Below the pieces are notes generated by a model. That model saw only the letters and a list, made by a program, of their open reading frames with translations. It did not search any database and had not been told where the DNA came from. Source: Daphnia carinata (lineage: Eukaryota > Arthropoda > Branchiopoda > Diplostraca > Daphniidae). Taken from it: a stretch of 64,000 bases of DNA. The DNA lies in NCBI RefSeq assembly GCF_022539665.2, contig NC_081333.1, positions 10,910,971 through 10,974,970 of the forward strand. Reading direction: 5' to 3'. Shown here in pieces: positions 1-11,313 of this stretch (position 1 is its first letter; each line of letters opens with the position of its first letter). Made by a program: the position numbers and the translations under genes.

Positions 1-372
1 GTAATGAGTAACATGCGCAAAATACCTATGCGTCGTGAAACCATTAAAGCCTTGGAAGTCCGCCGAAACACAGTTATGGGAGAGGCCCGTAAACGCTCTA
101 CCATGCAAACACTTGGTGCTAATAATGAATTCAATCGTAACAAGAATCGGCATCGTAACAAAGCAACCGTCGTTGGTAACACTGTCGAGCGCATTTACTC
201 ACTCAACGCTCAACTCAACCAGGTTGTGGGTAATTCGAATGCAGCCGTTCCCAATGAAGGTTATGAAATGAGCTCGGACGAAGATCGTTCTAATGTTACT
301 CGCAACTCAATGCGCCATGCGCAACCAACACCCCAGCCCGTCTTGGCTGAAGTGCGGAACAGTCAGTTGTGA
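1..372 (+). CDS. C-terminal exon of an unrecognised gene (partial, 5' end outside window)
   Basis: The reading frame is open from the first base of the window and ends at a TGA at 370-372, so this is the terminal coding part of a gene that starts upstream. The visible ~123 residues are basic and polar, rich in Arg, Asn and Ser, with a long RNK/RHRNK-like basic patch near residues 45-53 and an acidic EMSSDEDR stretch near residues 88-95. There is no hydrophobic segment, so this looks like a disordered cytoplasmic or nuclear tail. I do not recognise the family. A short pyrimidine-rich 3' UTR follows. Confidence 0.6.
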   Translation, partial: VMSNMRKIPMRRETIKALEVRRNTVMGEARKRSTMQTLGANNEFNRNKNRHRNKATVVGNTVERIYSLNAQLNQVVGNSNAAVPNEGYEMSSDEDRSNVTRNSMRHAQPTPQPVLAEVRNSQL

Positions 373-839
373 GCCGACAATGCTCAAACGATGCTGAAGA
401 ATCACTTCCTCTAAGTGAATCCTTCTACTCTTCCGTTCCTTCCTTCTGGCTTTTTTTTTTATTTTACAAAAAAATTATTAATGACCGTAATGGGACCTAC
501 TTACGATTGAGTGCTTGCACATGGCATTTATTTGACTTGTAATTTTTAAAAGATGGACTATTCGTGTACAAAAAATATACATTAAAAATAAATACCCCTT
601 GTAGTTTTTGCGTTGTTGAGAATGAGAATCACAGAGAATAAGGGTCGGGTCTATTGTACCGACAGATTTTCGGTGCCCGACGATCTGGTAATGTTGCATG
701 GGAATTATTTTTCTTATGTTTCCGCCGCCATTGAGAATGAAGACAAATATTCGGTGTATTTCAAGGGTGGTTGGTTTAAGATGAAAACCAATAACTGAAT
801 CGGAATCAGCGTCCAATTTTCATTATACTTTGTGTGAGT
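373..839. other. 3' UTR and spacer, no gene seen
   Basis: A T-rich stretch at 451-480 follows the stop codon of the preceding gene. Short open frames occur on both strands but lack start context, splice signals or a recognisable protein. I see nothing functional here beyond the probable 3' UTR. Confidence 0.5.
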
Positions 840-2340
840 TTCGACGAATTCCAAGAGATATCGTTTTTTGCCGATTTTGGCAAAAGTGAGAAGGGTAGGC
901 TATACCCTTCTCACTTTTTCGTTTTTGGCCAAAATCTAGAAATCGTTAAATATACATCATTTCAATTTGAAATCACACGAGGATCACGAAAATCAAAGTT
1001 ATTTTTTCGTGGGACTGATAGTTCCAGAGTTATTAGACTCAAGTGGTTGCGGGGCTTGAAAAATAAGCCCTACAAAATAAGCCCGACATTTAATTTTTTT
1101 TTAATATTTTTAAAAACACAGACATGACATTAAAAAACGTTATGTTTTTTAAATCAACGTTCAGTTTTGAACATAATACGTGGTTTTTATACATTTTCAA
1201 GAGATTTTGGTTTTTGTCCGATTTTGACAAAAGTGAGAAGGCTATAGCCTTCCCACTTTTTCATTTTTGGTTAAAATCTAGATTTCGTTAAAGATACATC
1301 TTTTCAATAGGAAATTAGACAAGGATCACGAAAATTGACGTTATTTTCTCGTGGGACTGATAGTTCCAGAGTTATTCGACTTTTACGTGGTTGCGGGGCT
1401 TGAAAAATAAGCCTGAATTAAAATTTCTATAGATTTTCCTATAAAAAAATTATAACGGCTGATTTAGGGAGAAAAACACTTACATAATCGAACTCAGCAT
1501 TTAATTTTGGCTATGCCATGTGATTTTTATCGAATTCTAAGAGATATCGTTTTATGCCGATTTTGACAAAAGTGGGAAGGCTATAGCCTTCCCACTTTTT
1601 CATTTTTGGCTAAACTCTAGATTTCGTTAAAAATACATCATTTCAATGGGAAACCATACGGGGATCCCGAAAATCGACCTTATTTTCTCGTGGGACTGAT
1701 AGTTCCAGAGTTATTAGACTTTTACGTGGTTGCAGGGCTTGAAAAATAAGCCCGACAAAAAAAGTCGGGCTTAAAATTTCTATAGATTTTCCTGTTTAAA
1801 AATAATAACGGCTAGTTTAAGGAGAAAAACACTTATATGATTTTTATCGAATTCTAAGAGATATCGTTTTATGCCGATTTTGACAAAAGTGAGAAGGCTA
1901 TATAGCCTTCTCACTTTTTCATTTTTGGCTAAAATCTAGATTTCGTTAAAAATACATCACTTCGATTGTAAATCACACAAGGATCACGAAAATTGACGTT
2001 ATTTTCTCGTGGGACTGATAGTTCCAGAGTTATTAGACTTTTAAGTGATTGCGGGGCTTGAAAAATATGCCCGAATAAATAAGCCCGACAAAAAAAGTGG
2101 GGCTTAATATTTCTATAGATTTTTCTATTAAAAAATAATAACGGTTGGTGTATGGAGAAAAACACTTACATAATCGAACTCAGCATTCAATTTTGGCTAT
2201 GTCGGGTGATTTTTATCGAATTCCAAAAGATTTCGTTTTTTGCCGATTTTGACAAAAGTGAGAAGGCTATAGCCTTCTCACTTTTTCATTTTTGGCCAAA
2301 TTTCAAATTTGGCTTAAAATATATCATTTCGATGCAGAAT
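840..2340. repeat. Tandem array of five diverged ~320-370 bp units, each with a palindrome
   Basis: Five copies of a unit recur head to tail. Each carries a near-perfect inverted repeat built from AAAAGTGAGAAGG and its complement, centred near 900, 1245, 1583, 1901 and 2270. Each palindrome is preceded by a conserved block reading roughly TTTTATCGAATTCNAAGAGATATCG. In most units it is followed by a CGTGGGACTGATAGTTCCAGAG block and a TTGCGGGGCTTGAAAAATA block. Spacing between palindromes is about 347, 338, 317 and 369 bp. No open frame is conserved across units. It is best read as a satellite-like array or nested copies of a small non-autonomous element. No flanking target duplication could be fixed. 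Confidence 0.85.
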
Positions 2341-3057
2341 TGAATGCTAATCACGAAAATTATGTTTATTTTTCAATTGGCCCTATAGTTTTTAAATTTA
2401 ACGTAAAAAATATCGTGGGAAATTTGCCTCAAAAATCTGAAAAAACTGACACCCATTACTAATGGTTGAATACCCCAGAATACTCAAAATTTAATGCTGA
2501 TTCCGGTAAAATTGTTCTTTTTTCATTAAGACAATCGTTTTTTAAATAAACCTAATATTTGACACAACGCTAGCCCGCCAGTCTCCGGTAGGACATGGGT
2601 TAGTGTAGTACATTGACAACCCGTTTTCCTAGTGTAGGAGTTGAAAAATAAACAAAAATTTCATACTTAAATGGGGTAGCGCCAATACCTTCCAGTGGAA
2701 AGCTGGCTGTTGATATTATAGAGGTTTCGCACTGTCATCTAGTGACAATCTACCTTCCAGTAATTTAAGGCATCACCGACTTAGGAATGGAACTTAAATT
2801 TAACAATTCTGTTGTTAGTATGGAAGGAAGGGCAATTGTGCAATACATGACGCTTTACAATTTATTTCTATCGCCTCATATGTCGAAAATAACTTTGTTC
2901 AATAAGAAAAAAGAATTTTATTCGCCTTGTGACCAAGTTATAAGTTTTGACATGCTATGGGGTCATCAGTCATAATAAAAAAATTTTATTTGATCGCAAG
3001 TGAAGACGAAATGAATAAATAGCAAAAATTTCGGAGAAAGGTAAACGACGGCACGAC
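2341..3057. other. Spacer plus probable 3' UTR of the minus-strand bromodomain gene
   Basis: AT-rich non-coding sequence. A minus-strand AATAAA (plus-strand TTTATT at 2985-2990) lies about 70 bp downstream of the stop codon of the bromodomain gene and is a plausible poly(A) signal. The 62-codon plus-strand frame at 2787-2975 has no supporting evidence. Confidence 0.5.
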
Positions 3058-6000
3058 TCAGGAAGCTGCAGCTTCATCGCTTGTAGGTTTCGTTCTGTTG
3101 CGTACAGCGGCCTGGATCTGCTGGACCTGTGAATTGGTAAGTCGGCGGATCTCGCCATTGGAGAGAATCAAGGTTAGCATCTTCGAGTTGCCTTCTTTAA
3201 CAATAGTCAATCTTGCTCCAACAGCTTCTGGGCCAGCAACTGAACGAAGAATATCAGCACTGATAATATTGTTCTGCCTCGGATCGCTAATAAGGATTTG
3301 CTTGGAAACGGCTGGCGATCCATTGGTCTTCGGGGTAATGATCGGGTTAACAAGGGATGGCGTCACGGTAGGAGGAATTGACTTAGTTACAGTTGTGACA
3401 TCTATTGCGGCAGGTGGATCTGCGTGAGCCAAATTAGTGGCAATAGAGGTTGTAGGAGTCGATTCATCAGCAACTGGAATTGCAGAATTTAATTCATTTG
3501 AAGTGGGTGCTGCAGAAACAACTTCAGGAGAAGAAGAATCGACAGGAGTTGATTCGGGAACTGCAACGGCCAATTCAGGAACAGCTTGAACTGCAGGAGT
3601 GGAGTCAGAAACAGCAGGAACAACAGAAGCGGCGTCCCTAGAAGCCGCATTAGTAATGATTTTCAACTTTCGTGGCAACGGAGAGGCGCTGATGACTTTA
3701 GGACCAGCTGGTGTCATTTGGGCCGTGACCATGAAACGCCCATGTTGTCCCATATCCAATGCTAGACTGCGCGGTTCGTGAGCCACAATCAACCCATTTA
3801 GGGCTGCCTGGCTTACTAACTGGGTGATGTCGATGGACACCGGTGCTGGTGGACTGCCACCCGCTTTTTGAAGATGGAGAGGTGGCCTTTGATGAATGAA
3901 AATTTTTCTCGGTTGAGCAGCAATTGGGCTAGACGTAGTTGACTGTAAGGACCGGTTCGTTTTGAGCTGTGTGAGAAATCCAGCTGTTTTCGGGTTCGTG
4001 ATTCTTACCAGTTGCCCGTCTTTAGATGGAAAATAAACGGATGGTGAACCGTTAGGTGAGCTGGCAGCTGATGCACTTGGACGAGGATCGTTACTGCTGA
4101 GTAAAGCCTGCTGTCGGCGGAGTTGACGAAGCTGATCAACGAGCTGGTCTGTTTGGACGCCTGCTGGAGGAGATTTGTCTACAGACTTAATCACAGGTTG
4201 GCTATTAGCTGGTTCTTGAGGTGGACTTGTGCTTTCTTCTGGAACACCAACAAATTCGGCTGTTGCCCTGGTAACGCGTCGCCCAATCCAGAATCCAGGA
4301 TTTTTCATTTCCGGGATATAGTTAGAACGTTTGCGACCCACAGGTGTTTCAGGTGTTGAATGGGCGTCCGAGTCCCAAGCCGGATCAAAGTTATAGGAGC
4401 CTTTGCGATTTTGTTTACTAGGAGGCTCTTCTTCCATAGGACTGGAACTTCTCGTACTCTGATGAGAACCATTAGCTGTGTGTAAAATACGTTTAACTCG
4501 AAGTCGGCGTGAATGTCGCACGCCATCGTCCGATCCGATAGAGCTCGCGTTATCTTCTGGTTGAGAACCCTCCGATTCTGACATGCCTGAATCACGAATT
4601 CGATCGCTTTCCTCTGTTGCACCAGAGCTTTGGCGATTGCTCGATGAAGAGCATCGGTAGCGTTCCCATTCTTTCCAAAGTTGTTGACAAATTTTTTGGT
4701 TGGCTTGTTGCTGGTCAGACGCCAGTGGCTGGGCTTCCTCCAGCAGAGACTGAAGGTGCTCGCGGAGTTTTACCTCACAGCGAGGACGGGGTTTTCCTTC
4801 TTCATTTACATCGCTAAAGCGATTGATCCAGTCCTGCAATTCTTCTACATTGGAAATGATGAGTTCGAAGAAGTAGGGATCATAAGATGCACGATCAGGA
4901 TCGGCAACCGCATCGGAGATCGATTCTGGTTCCAAAGAAGTGGTACTTTCAGGAGCAACTGGTGTTTCTGGCTCATTTGACGGCGCGAGTTTTTGCAGCA
5001 ATTGAGACACCGTGAAGCGTTGAGTGGTAGCTGATGGCGAAGACTCTTCACCCTCACATTTAACTTGACCTTCTTTCATCGGTTCGCTCAATTCATCGTT
5101 GGTTACAGGTTGTTCGATCTCTTCCTGCTTTATATCGGTCTTAATGGTTTCGCCCTGTAAAAGAATTGGCTGCTTTGTTCCTTCATCTTCTTCTTTGGAA
5201 TCATTTTCTACCTTGTCAAGCGTCTCATCAGCTTCATCAACGACATTGTCATCTTTACCGATTTTGGGCGTCTCTTCTTCTACTTCTTCTTCTTTAATAA
5301 TCTTTTCTTCAGTCTGAACTTTTTCTTCAACATCTTCTTTTTCTACTTTAATTTCCACTTTTTCTGCTTCTTCAGTCGCCGTTTCTTTTTCCACAGTTTC
5401 TTCTGGCTCTTCAACGATCTTTTGCAATTTCTTTTTAACCGGCCTCTTTCGACTTCTTGTTCTCCGACCACGTTTTTTTCGCTGAGCAGTTTTCGCCACA
5501 GCAACGGTCTGCTCGTTAGGCTCTTCATCTTCTTCGTCTTCCTCTTCTTTGTCACCGTTCGGTTCTTCTGAAATTTCGCTAACTTCAACGCTATCCTCAT
5601 CATCCTCCGATTCACTGGATGTGTCTTTATAAAGGGTGAGGCCAGTTTGTCGTTGCAAGGTACGCGGGGAGACGCGTGTACCTATTCGAGATGGACGTTC
5701 ATCGGCTGTAGTAGATCTTTTTCTCTGAGGAGTTGGAGTCGTGTTGACAGTTGGTGTCCTTCATTTAAAAAAAACAGAAGTGGTAAATATAATTTTTAAA
5801 ACTTTCAGATGAGTATTATTCTTGTGTACCGTGATTGCTTCTTTTTGGCAGGCGTTGACCTTTTTGGAGTCGTTGAAGCCCGTTTAGAGGCTGTTGACGC
5901 TCGTTTACGCTTCTTAAGTTCGGCTGCCTTGAGCTCCTCTTCACGGATGCGTTCTTCTTCTGCTTCGCGACGCTCAGCTACGATTGGTCCCCATATGGGA

Positions 6001-7790
6001 TCGTCTTCGAACTCCCCGGTTTTCTGACGATAGACCCGAATATCTGACCCACTTACAGCCGGGAAATGTAGATAAGTAAACCCATTAGCGTCTTGACCGA
6101 GAGTCACTTGCCGTGATTCGGGCCCTTCCTCTTCCGCCATGGCTTCTTGTACTGTTTTGTGGGAATGCACTACCGTGTCGCACATACCCTTGAAAATCCA
6201 AACTCTTTTCAAGAAGCTCAGTTGATGGTAGAGTTTACCTCCATCTAGAGGATTAGTATCACCGCAAACCCGCCAAAACATGGGCTCCAAACCAAGTACT
6301 TCGTGTACTGCAAGTAAAAACAGAAATGTCATTAGTTGTAAAAAATCATTCAGTTAAAAATAAAGGCGAAAAATTGTACATTTCACGAATTGGCGTCCTT
6401 CCCGATTGTAGTTACGGTACCATTCAGCAACCCGGCTGTTGACTTTGGCAGACCAAACAGCGTAAGGCGTAGGAGGCGATTCCGCTAATTTCACGCGCTG
6501 ATTGGGAGAACTGAGCAACGACGTCATGAGTGTGGCCAGCAAAGCCGAAGCTTCGGGCATGAGGAACATGTGTTCCAACTCGTACTGTGCAATCTCCCCG
6601 ATGTGAAGAGCTCCACGAGCAAGATGCAGAAAATGGCCAATTTGCGGTATTTCCCACATTGTTCTCATCTGGGCTTTCACCTGCGGATTCATCATGCGTT
6701 CGGCCCAGAGACAACGCTGACGTTCCTTTTCTTCACGTTTTAATCGTTGCTCTTCGGCACGTTTCTCTTTGGCCAACTGATCACGCTGCTCTCGCTCGTG
6801 TCTCACTCGGTGTAAAAGCACCGAAAAATACGCATCAGATGACCCAGGACGAGCTTTCCGTTCAGCGTCGGTTTCCGCAACGGCACAAAGGGAGCGTAGG
6901 TCACTGGGTAATAGAGCCAGTTTCTGCTCAAGACTTTGTTCGAGTCGCAAAGCCTTTTTCGTTATGGGGTGATTGGGCCCGTTGTAGCGATAACAATTCT
7001 CCAGTATTAATCTCATGTCGCTGACAAAATCGCTGATGGAAGTGTACTGATTCTGTCGAAACTTGTCCTTGATCAAGCTAAGCCACATTGGCTTCTTGAC
7101 GACTTGATGGTAGTCGGGAGCGCCGTCTTTGACTGGATCCACTTGTTCCATGAAGGGCCAAGTTGTGTTGTGGTGAAGAGAAATTGTGAGATCCAAGAAA
7201 ATACGTAGACCCCTTTGTAATTCCTCACTCAAGTGGGAGAATTCCTTCATTTCACGCTCTCTTTGTTGCTCTTTGTAGAAGCTGGGGCTTGGCTTGACAA
7301 CTTGTTGTGGTGGCTTAGGAGCCAAAACTGCAGGCTGAGACAGCTTCTTGCTGTAAAAGCTCTTGACAGCTACTTTTTTGCTGGGCTCATTTTGTTGAGG
7401 TTGGATTTTAACTTGTGGCTTAGGAGTGGGCTGCAGTGAGATTGGCTGGGCTCGACCATTGGTTCCATTTATAGGAAGCTTTGGCTGAATTGCAATTAAA
7501 CGAATGTTTCTCAAGGCATTAGTCAGACCAGCTTGAGCCGTAGAGGGTTGCTGGACTGTCTGTAAAGTTACAACTTGCATGATAGGTCCAGAGGATGTTA
7601 AAACTGTTGGAATGTTGTAAATTGTAGAAGGCTGTGTCTGTGCTTGTGGCAGTTGCTGAATAGGGGCAGCATTTGTTGCTGCACCAGCAATAACCTCGTT
7701 GGAAGTGACAACTTCCTCACTGTGGACAACCATCTCCTCAGCCCCTACGGAGAAGCACTCTTCAGTGGCCCCTACTGGCCCTTGATCCAT
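3058..7790 (-). CDS. Bromodomain-containing nuclear protein, BRD10 (KIAA2026)-like
   Basis: Three coding exons, 7790-6380, 6307-5830 and 5758-3058, join in frame (4590 nt, 1529 residues). The ATG at 7790 directly follows a CAG acceptor, so a 5' UTR exon lies upstream. A bromodomain spans residues ~188-295. It has a WPF shelf at 211-213, a VVKKPM segment, and RYNG with the acetyl-lysine-reading Asn at 270. A charged coiled-coil-like stretch follows at ~345-390. Exon 2 carries a second conserved block (LKRVWIFKGMCDTVVHS) and a basic Ser/Thr/Lys tail. Exon 3 begins with very acidic Glu-rich and basic RKKRGRRTRSRKRP segments, then a long Ser/Pro-rich tail. The single bromodomain with its downstream block suggests the poorly characterised BRD10/KIAA2026 family, which is inferred to act in chromatin. 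The bromodomain is certain; the family name is less so. Confidence 0.82.
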
Positions 7791-8546
7791 CTGCGGAGTA
7801 AAGCAATATGGCATTAGTTGAAAGCAGCTACAGGAAAAGGGGAGGGGAAGGGAAGATGGAGAAGACACAACATCAGAAGTCAAAACAAACACACACTAAA
7901 CAATTCAAACAAGCAGTTTCCCGCCATGTCAAAATCAAGGTAAATACGGCTTGTTTTCCTTAACGTATTAAACAATTAAAAGAACATCGGTCATGGCCGT
8001 GACGAGCATTGTAGAAAGGAAAAAGTTGGTAGAGGATGCCCAAAAAATCTAAGAAATCTTGTTCACAAAAACAAACAATAATCACCGTAGCTGGCAGCGG
8101 TCTTCGAATAAATAATCACAACTCTAGTTAATTTTGCTTAACAGTGTTTGGCGCATAGGCGAGAGGCCATAAGTAAGAACCAAGAAAAAGATATATTTTA
8201 CCGCATGGTTGCCGGTGTGACAAAAGTTTCTTTAGCTTTAGCGATCGGAAAATCACTTAAATGACCAATATCGCCTAAACTAGTATATCAAATATTTTAT
8301 TTATTTAATCTTTAATGTTCAATCTGCCATTAAGATTATAATTTTTGTTTAAAAAAAATTATACTTCTAGTTGGCTTTGTTGGCTGGTGGTGGCACCTAT
8401 CGGTGTGATTTTAAGCGGAAGCGTATCTTGTGACGATGACAAATTCGTCTGAATCGTGAATGACTGAAAGGGACGAGTGTCACAAGATTCAAAACACGAC
8501 TTTCATTTTTCAAACAAACTCAATGACTTATTAAATAATTGTAGAA
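7791..8546. promoter_or_regulatory. Shared upstream region of two divergent genes
   Basis: This 756 bp gap separates the start codons of the minus-strand bromodomain gene and the plus-strand KIAA2013-family gene. It must hold both 5' UTRs and promoters. A minus-strand splice acceptor (pyrimidine tract then CAG) abuts the 7790 ATG, which implies an untranslated first exon somewhere in the left half. I see no TATA box; both genes look like housekeeping genes. Confidence 0.5.
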
Positions 8547-11151
8547 ATGTCTACAATGCCGATTGACTTGGCTGATTTGCTGCGTAAATTCAAATGGAAA
8601 CGAGAGTTGGACAATAAAGGCATTTCGTAAGTTGAACAATCGCATAAAAATATCCGACAATTCGATCAGTGATGAAAACACCAGTCTTTGATTTACAGAT
8701 TCAGAAAGACCTTAATATTTGTGCTTGTTGGCACGGGCTTATTTCTATATTTCGGACCAAATTTTCTCCGATGGCTCTTTACATCAAAAGGCAATTCATA
8801 TGGTAAATTTTTAAACATTCCTAGAATCTTAATCACAAACTGTCTTCTATCAAGTAACTATGTCATGAGAAAGACCTATTTACTTTAAGCAAATTTACAA
8901 AAGCTAACACTAAATATTCAAAATAAAAATTTGTGTTCAGACACTCTTAGTAGGTGCATCAATGACAAGATTGACTCCTACGTACTAGAATCATTGGATT
9001 CTGATTCCCATATAATATATCCTCCCGCTGAACCAGACTCTTTATCAGATAAATCAAATGTCCTCAACCATTTTGTTGGAAATGGGATGGTGGGGACAGA
9101 AACTAAACCAGATTCACCTCTATACATCAAGAGTGAAAAGGTGTTGTCTTTGGCTGTCCCGTTCCAGCCCATCACAGGTGTCTTCCTGCCAGGTGCAGAC
9201 AGAAGTGATCATCAAAGAGAAGCGTCAGTGCTTCAATTTGCTAACGGCCTCGCCCACAAAATCCAGTGTATTCCCTACGGAAGTGCTTGCCTAACTGTCA
9301 CGCATCAAATTTACGCTCATCGCACCATCTCATCTCTCCTAGTCCAAGATATAAAAATTACGAATCCTACAGATGAGGATGTAGTCCTATCACTGGAAAG
9401 GGGAGGTCTATCTAAGTGGCATACTTCTGTTGTCTACACACACAAGTACTGTCTTTCAGTCAGTTAAAAGCTTTAACCATTTTCGTTTTAATTAGACTTC
9501 ATTATCATTCGCAGATTCAAAATTGGTAGCGAAGAACACGACTGTTTGGTGATAACGGGTTCATTGACCGATGGCGCTAAGCAATTTGTCGTAGCTGTAA
9601 CGACAACAAAGCTGCCGTCTACTATCGAGGTAAAAAATTATTAGAAAGTTAAAGCGAATTGGCTTAAGTGTTTTACCCGATGTCCACCCTAAAATTAGGT
9701 GAAGAAAAGATCTTCAGAAACATTTCACGTGTATACTATCACAACGTATTCAACAATGTTGAATATTGGGAAATATACAGCCATTAAAGAGAGTCTGGAA
9801 ATGGATGCCTTACAGGTATGTTTTTCGAAACTACATGACATCTTTCTTTGTTCCACATAAAAACAACAAAAGAGATATTTGTTATTGTAGATGATGAACT
9901 CAGTGGTAACCATGACTTCACGCCAGCTGCGAGCCGCCCACGTCGAAGTGTGGCATCACCTATTTTCTAGTGGATTGTTCATAAGTACGTCGAAAGCAGC
10001 CGGTGCCATCAACGGTGACCGAATTAACGCCACGCTGTATATGACTCTGTCGCAAGTCCGCGCACAGAAAATTGAATCGGAAATGAGTCAGGAGGAACTC
10101 AACCAACACCATTCCCATCTGGCCTACACGGAAGGCTGTTACGGTGGCCATCATACTCTGTAATCTTTTCCCCATATTTCCTTAAAAAAATGATAATAAT
10201 ATCTCTGCATGGCAACCATCTTTAGCCAAGCTGCCAGACTTTGGCTAGATCTCAATTCAATGGATCGAATCGTCCAAGTCACTAGTTTATGGTTGAAGAC
10301 TTTAGAGTCTCAGGGTTGCCATAAATTAGTGAAGATGGGTGCCGAGGGAGTGATGCAGGCGATGCTGTTGAGTTTCGGTTCGTGGAAGTTTAGCAATCAG
10401 CATCTCGAGTTTAATACGGAGCCCAAGGATTTACACCGCGACTTCCACTACCGGCGGATTAATTACGGCAACGGGACGCACGTCAACGTGACGGTGGCTG
10501 TGCTGGACGACAACAAGGCCGCCCTGTACGTGGCGCTGGATCGCAACGACAAGGACTATTACGGTTGCGACGGCGGATGTTTGGATTCGCCCGTCCAGTT
10601 GAGCTCGCAGCGGAGGCAGTTTCCCGTCAAGTTGACGGAACCGAGGACGGCCGTCCTCTACATCACCAGTGATAAACAGCACATGGAGAATTTGAAGCAC
10701 ACGATACACGTCCACGAAGTGGCCGAGGGTAAGCAGACAAATAAAAATAATAACCTAAAATATGCAGACTTCAATGGCCTACTAGTCTCTTTTCTAATTT
10801 TAAACTAACGATGTTTATGTTTATCTTTTTCCTTTCCCTAGCTCCGGCACACGAGCAGGTAAGATACGGTTGTGTATTGAAGACTTGCTTCGAACGATGA
10901 TTAATGTCCGTTTCTGTTTATCTCGCTTACAGCACGTCATTGCCCTTCATAAACACGGGCACGCCCTCGGTGGACTGCCGACCTTCTTCTGGGCCACGTT
11001 CTCTCTCCTCATCGTCCTCTTCCATCTTTTCCTTTTCAAGCTCATTTACAACGAGTATTGCGGAGGAGTCCAACCGGAAACCAAGTCAACCCGCTCCAGG
11101 TTTCTGACTCATTACAAATATTTATTTCCTTTGGTTAAACAAAAAAAGTAA
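8547..11151 (+). CDS. KIAA2013-family membrane protein (DUF2152)
   Basis: Nine exons join in frame to 642 residues: 8547-8626, 8699-8802, 8941-9445, 9515-9629, 9699-9815, 9891-10159, 10226-10728, 10842-10858 (only 17 nt) and 10933-11151. All introns are GT-AG. The length is close to vertebrate KIAA2013 (~634 aa). The protein has an N-terminal transmembrane anchor at ~30-50, a large luminal/extracellular region, and a C-terminal transmembrane segment ending [15 protein letters not shown], which is diagnostic for the family. A GCKLVK-type block follows in exon 7, with several Asn-X-Thr glycosylation sequons. The molecular function is not established. A poly(A) signal AATAAA is at 11255-11260. 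Confidence 0.93.
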
Positions 11152-11313
11152 TGGGGGAAAATGTAACGTAATTTTATTTTTATTTCTCAGAAAATTTTCG
11201 GATCTTTAAAACCAAAACAATTTGGCTTTACATTTCATCCATCGGAAGAACAAAAATAAAGACATGACTAGAAGACGACGAAAATGATAGGATACATTAA
11301 TAACTTTTTTTGT

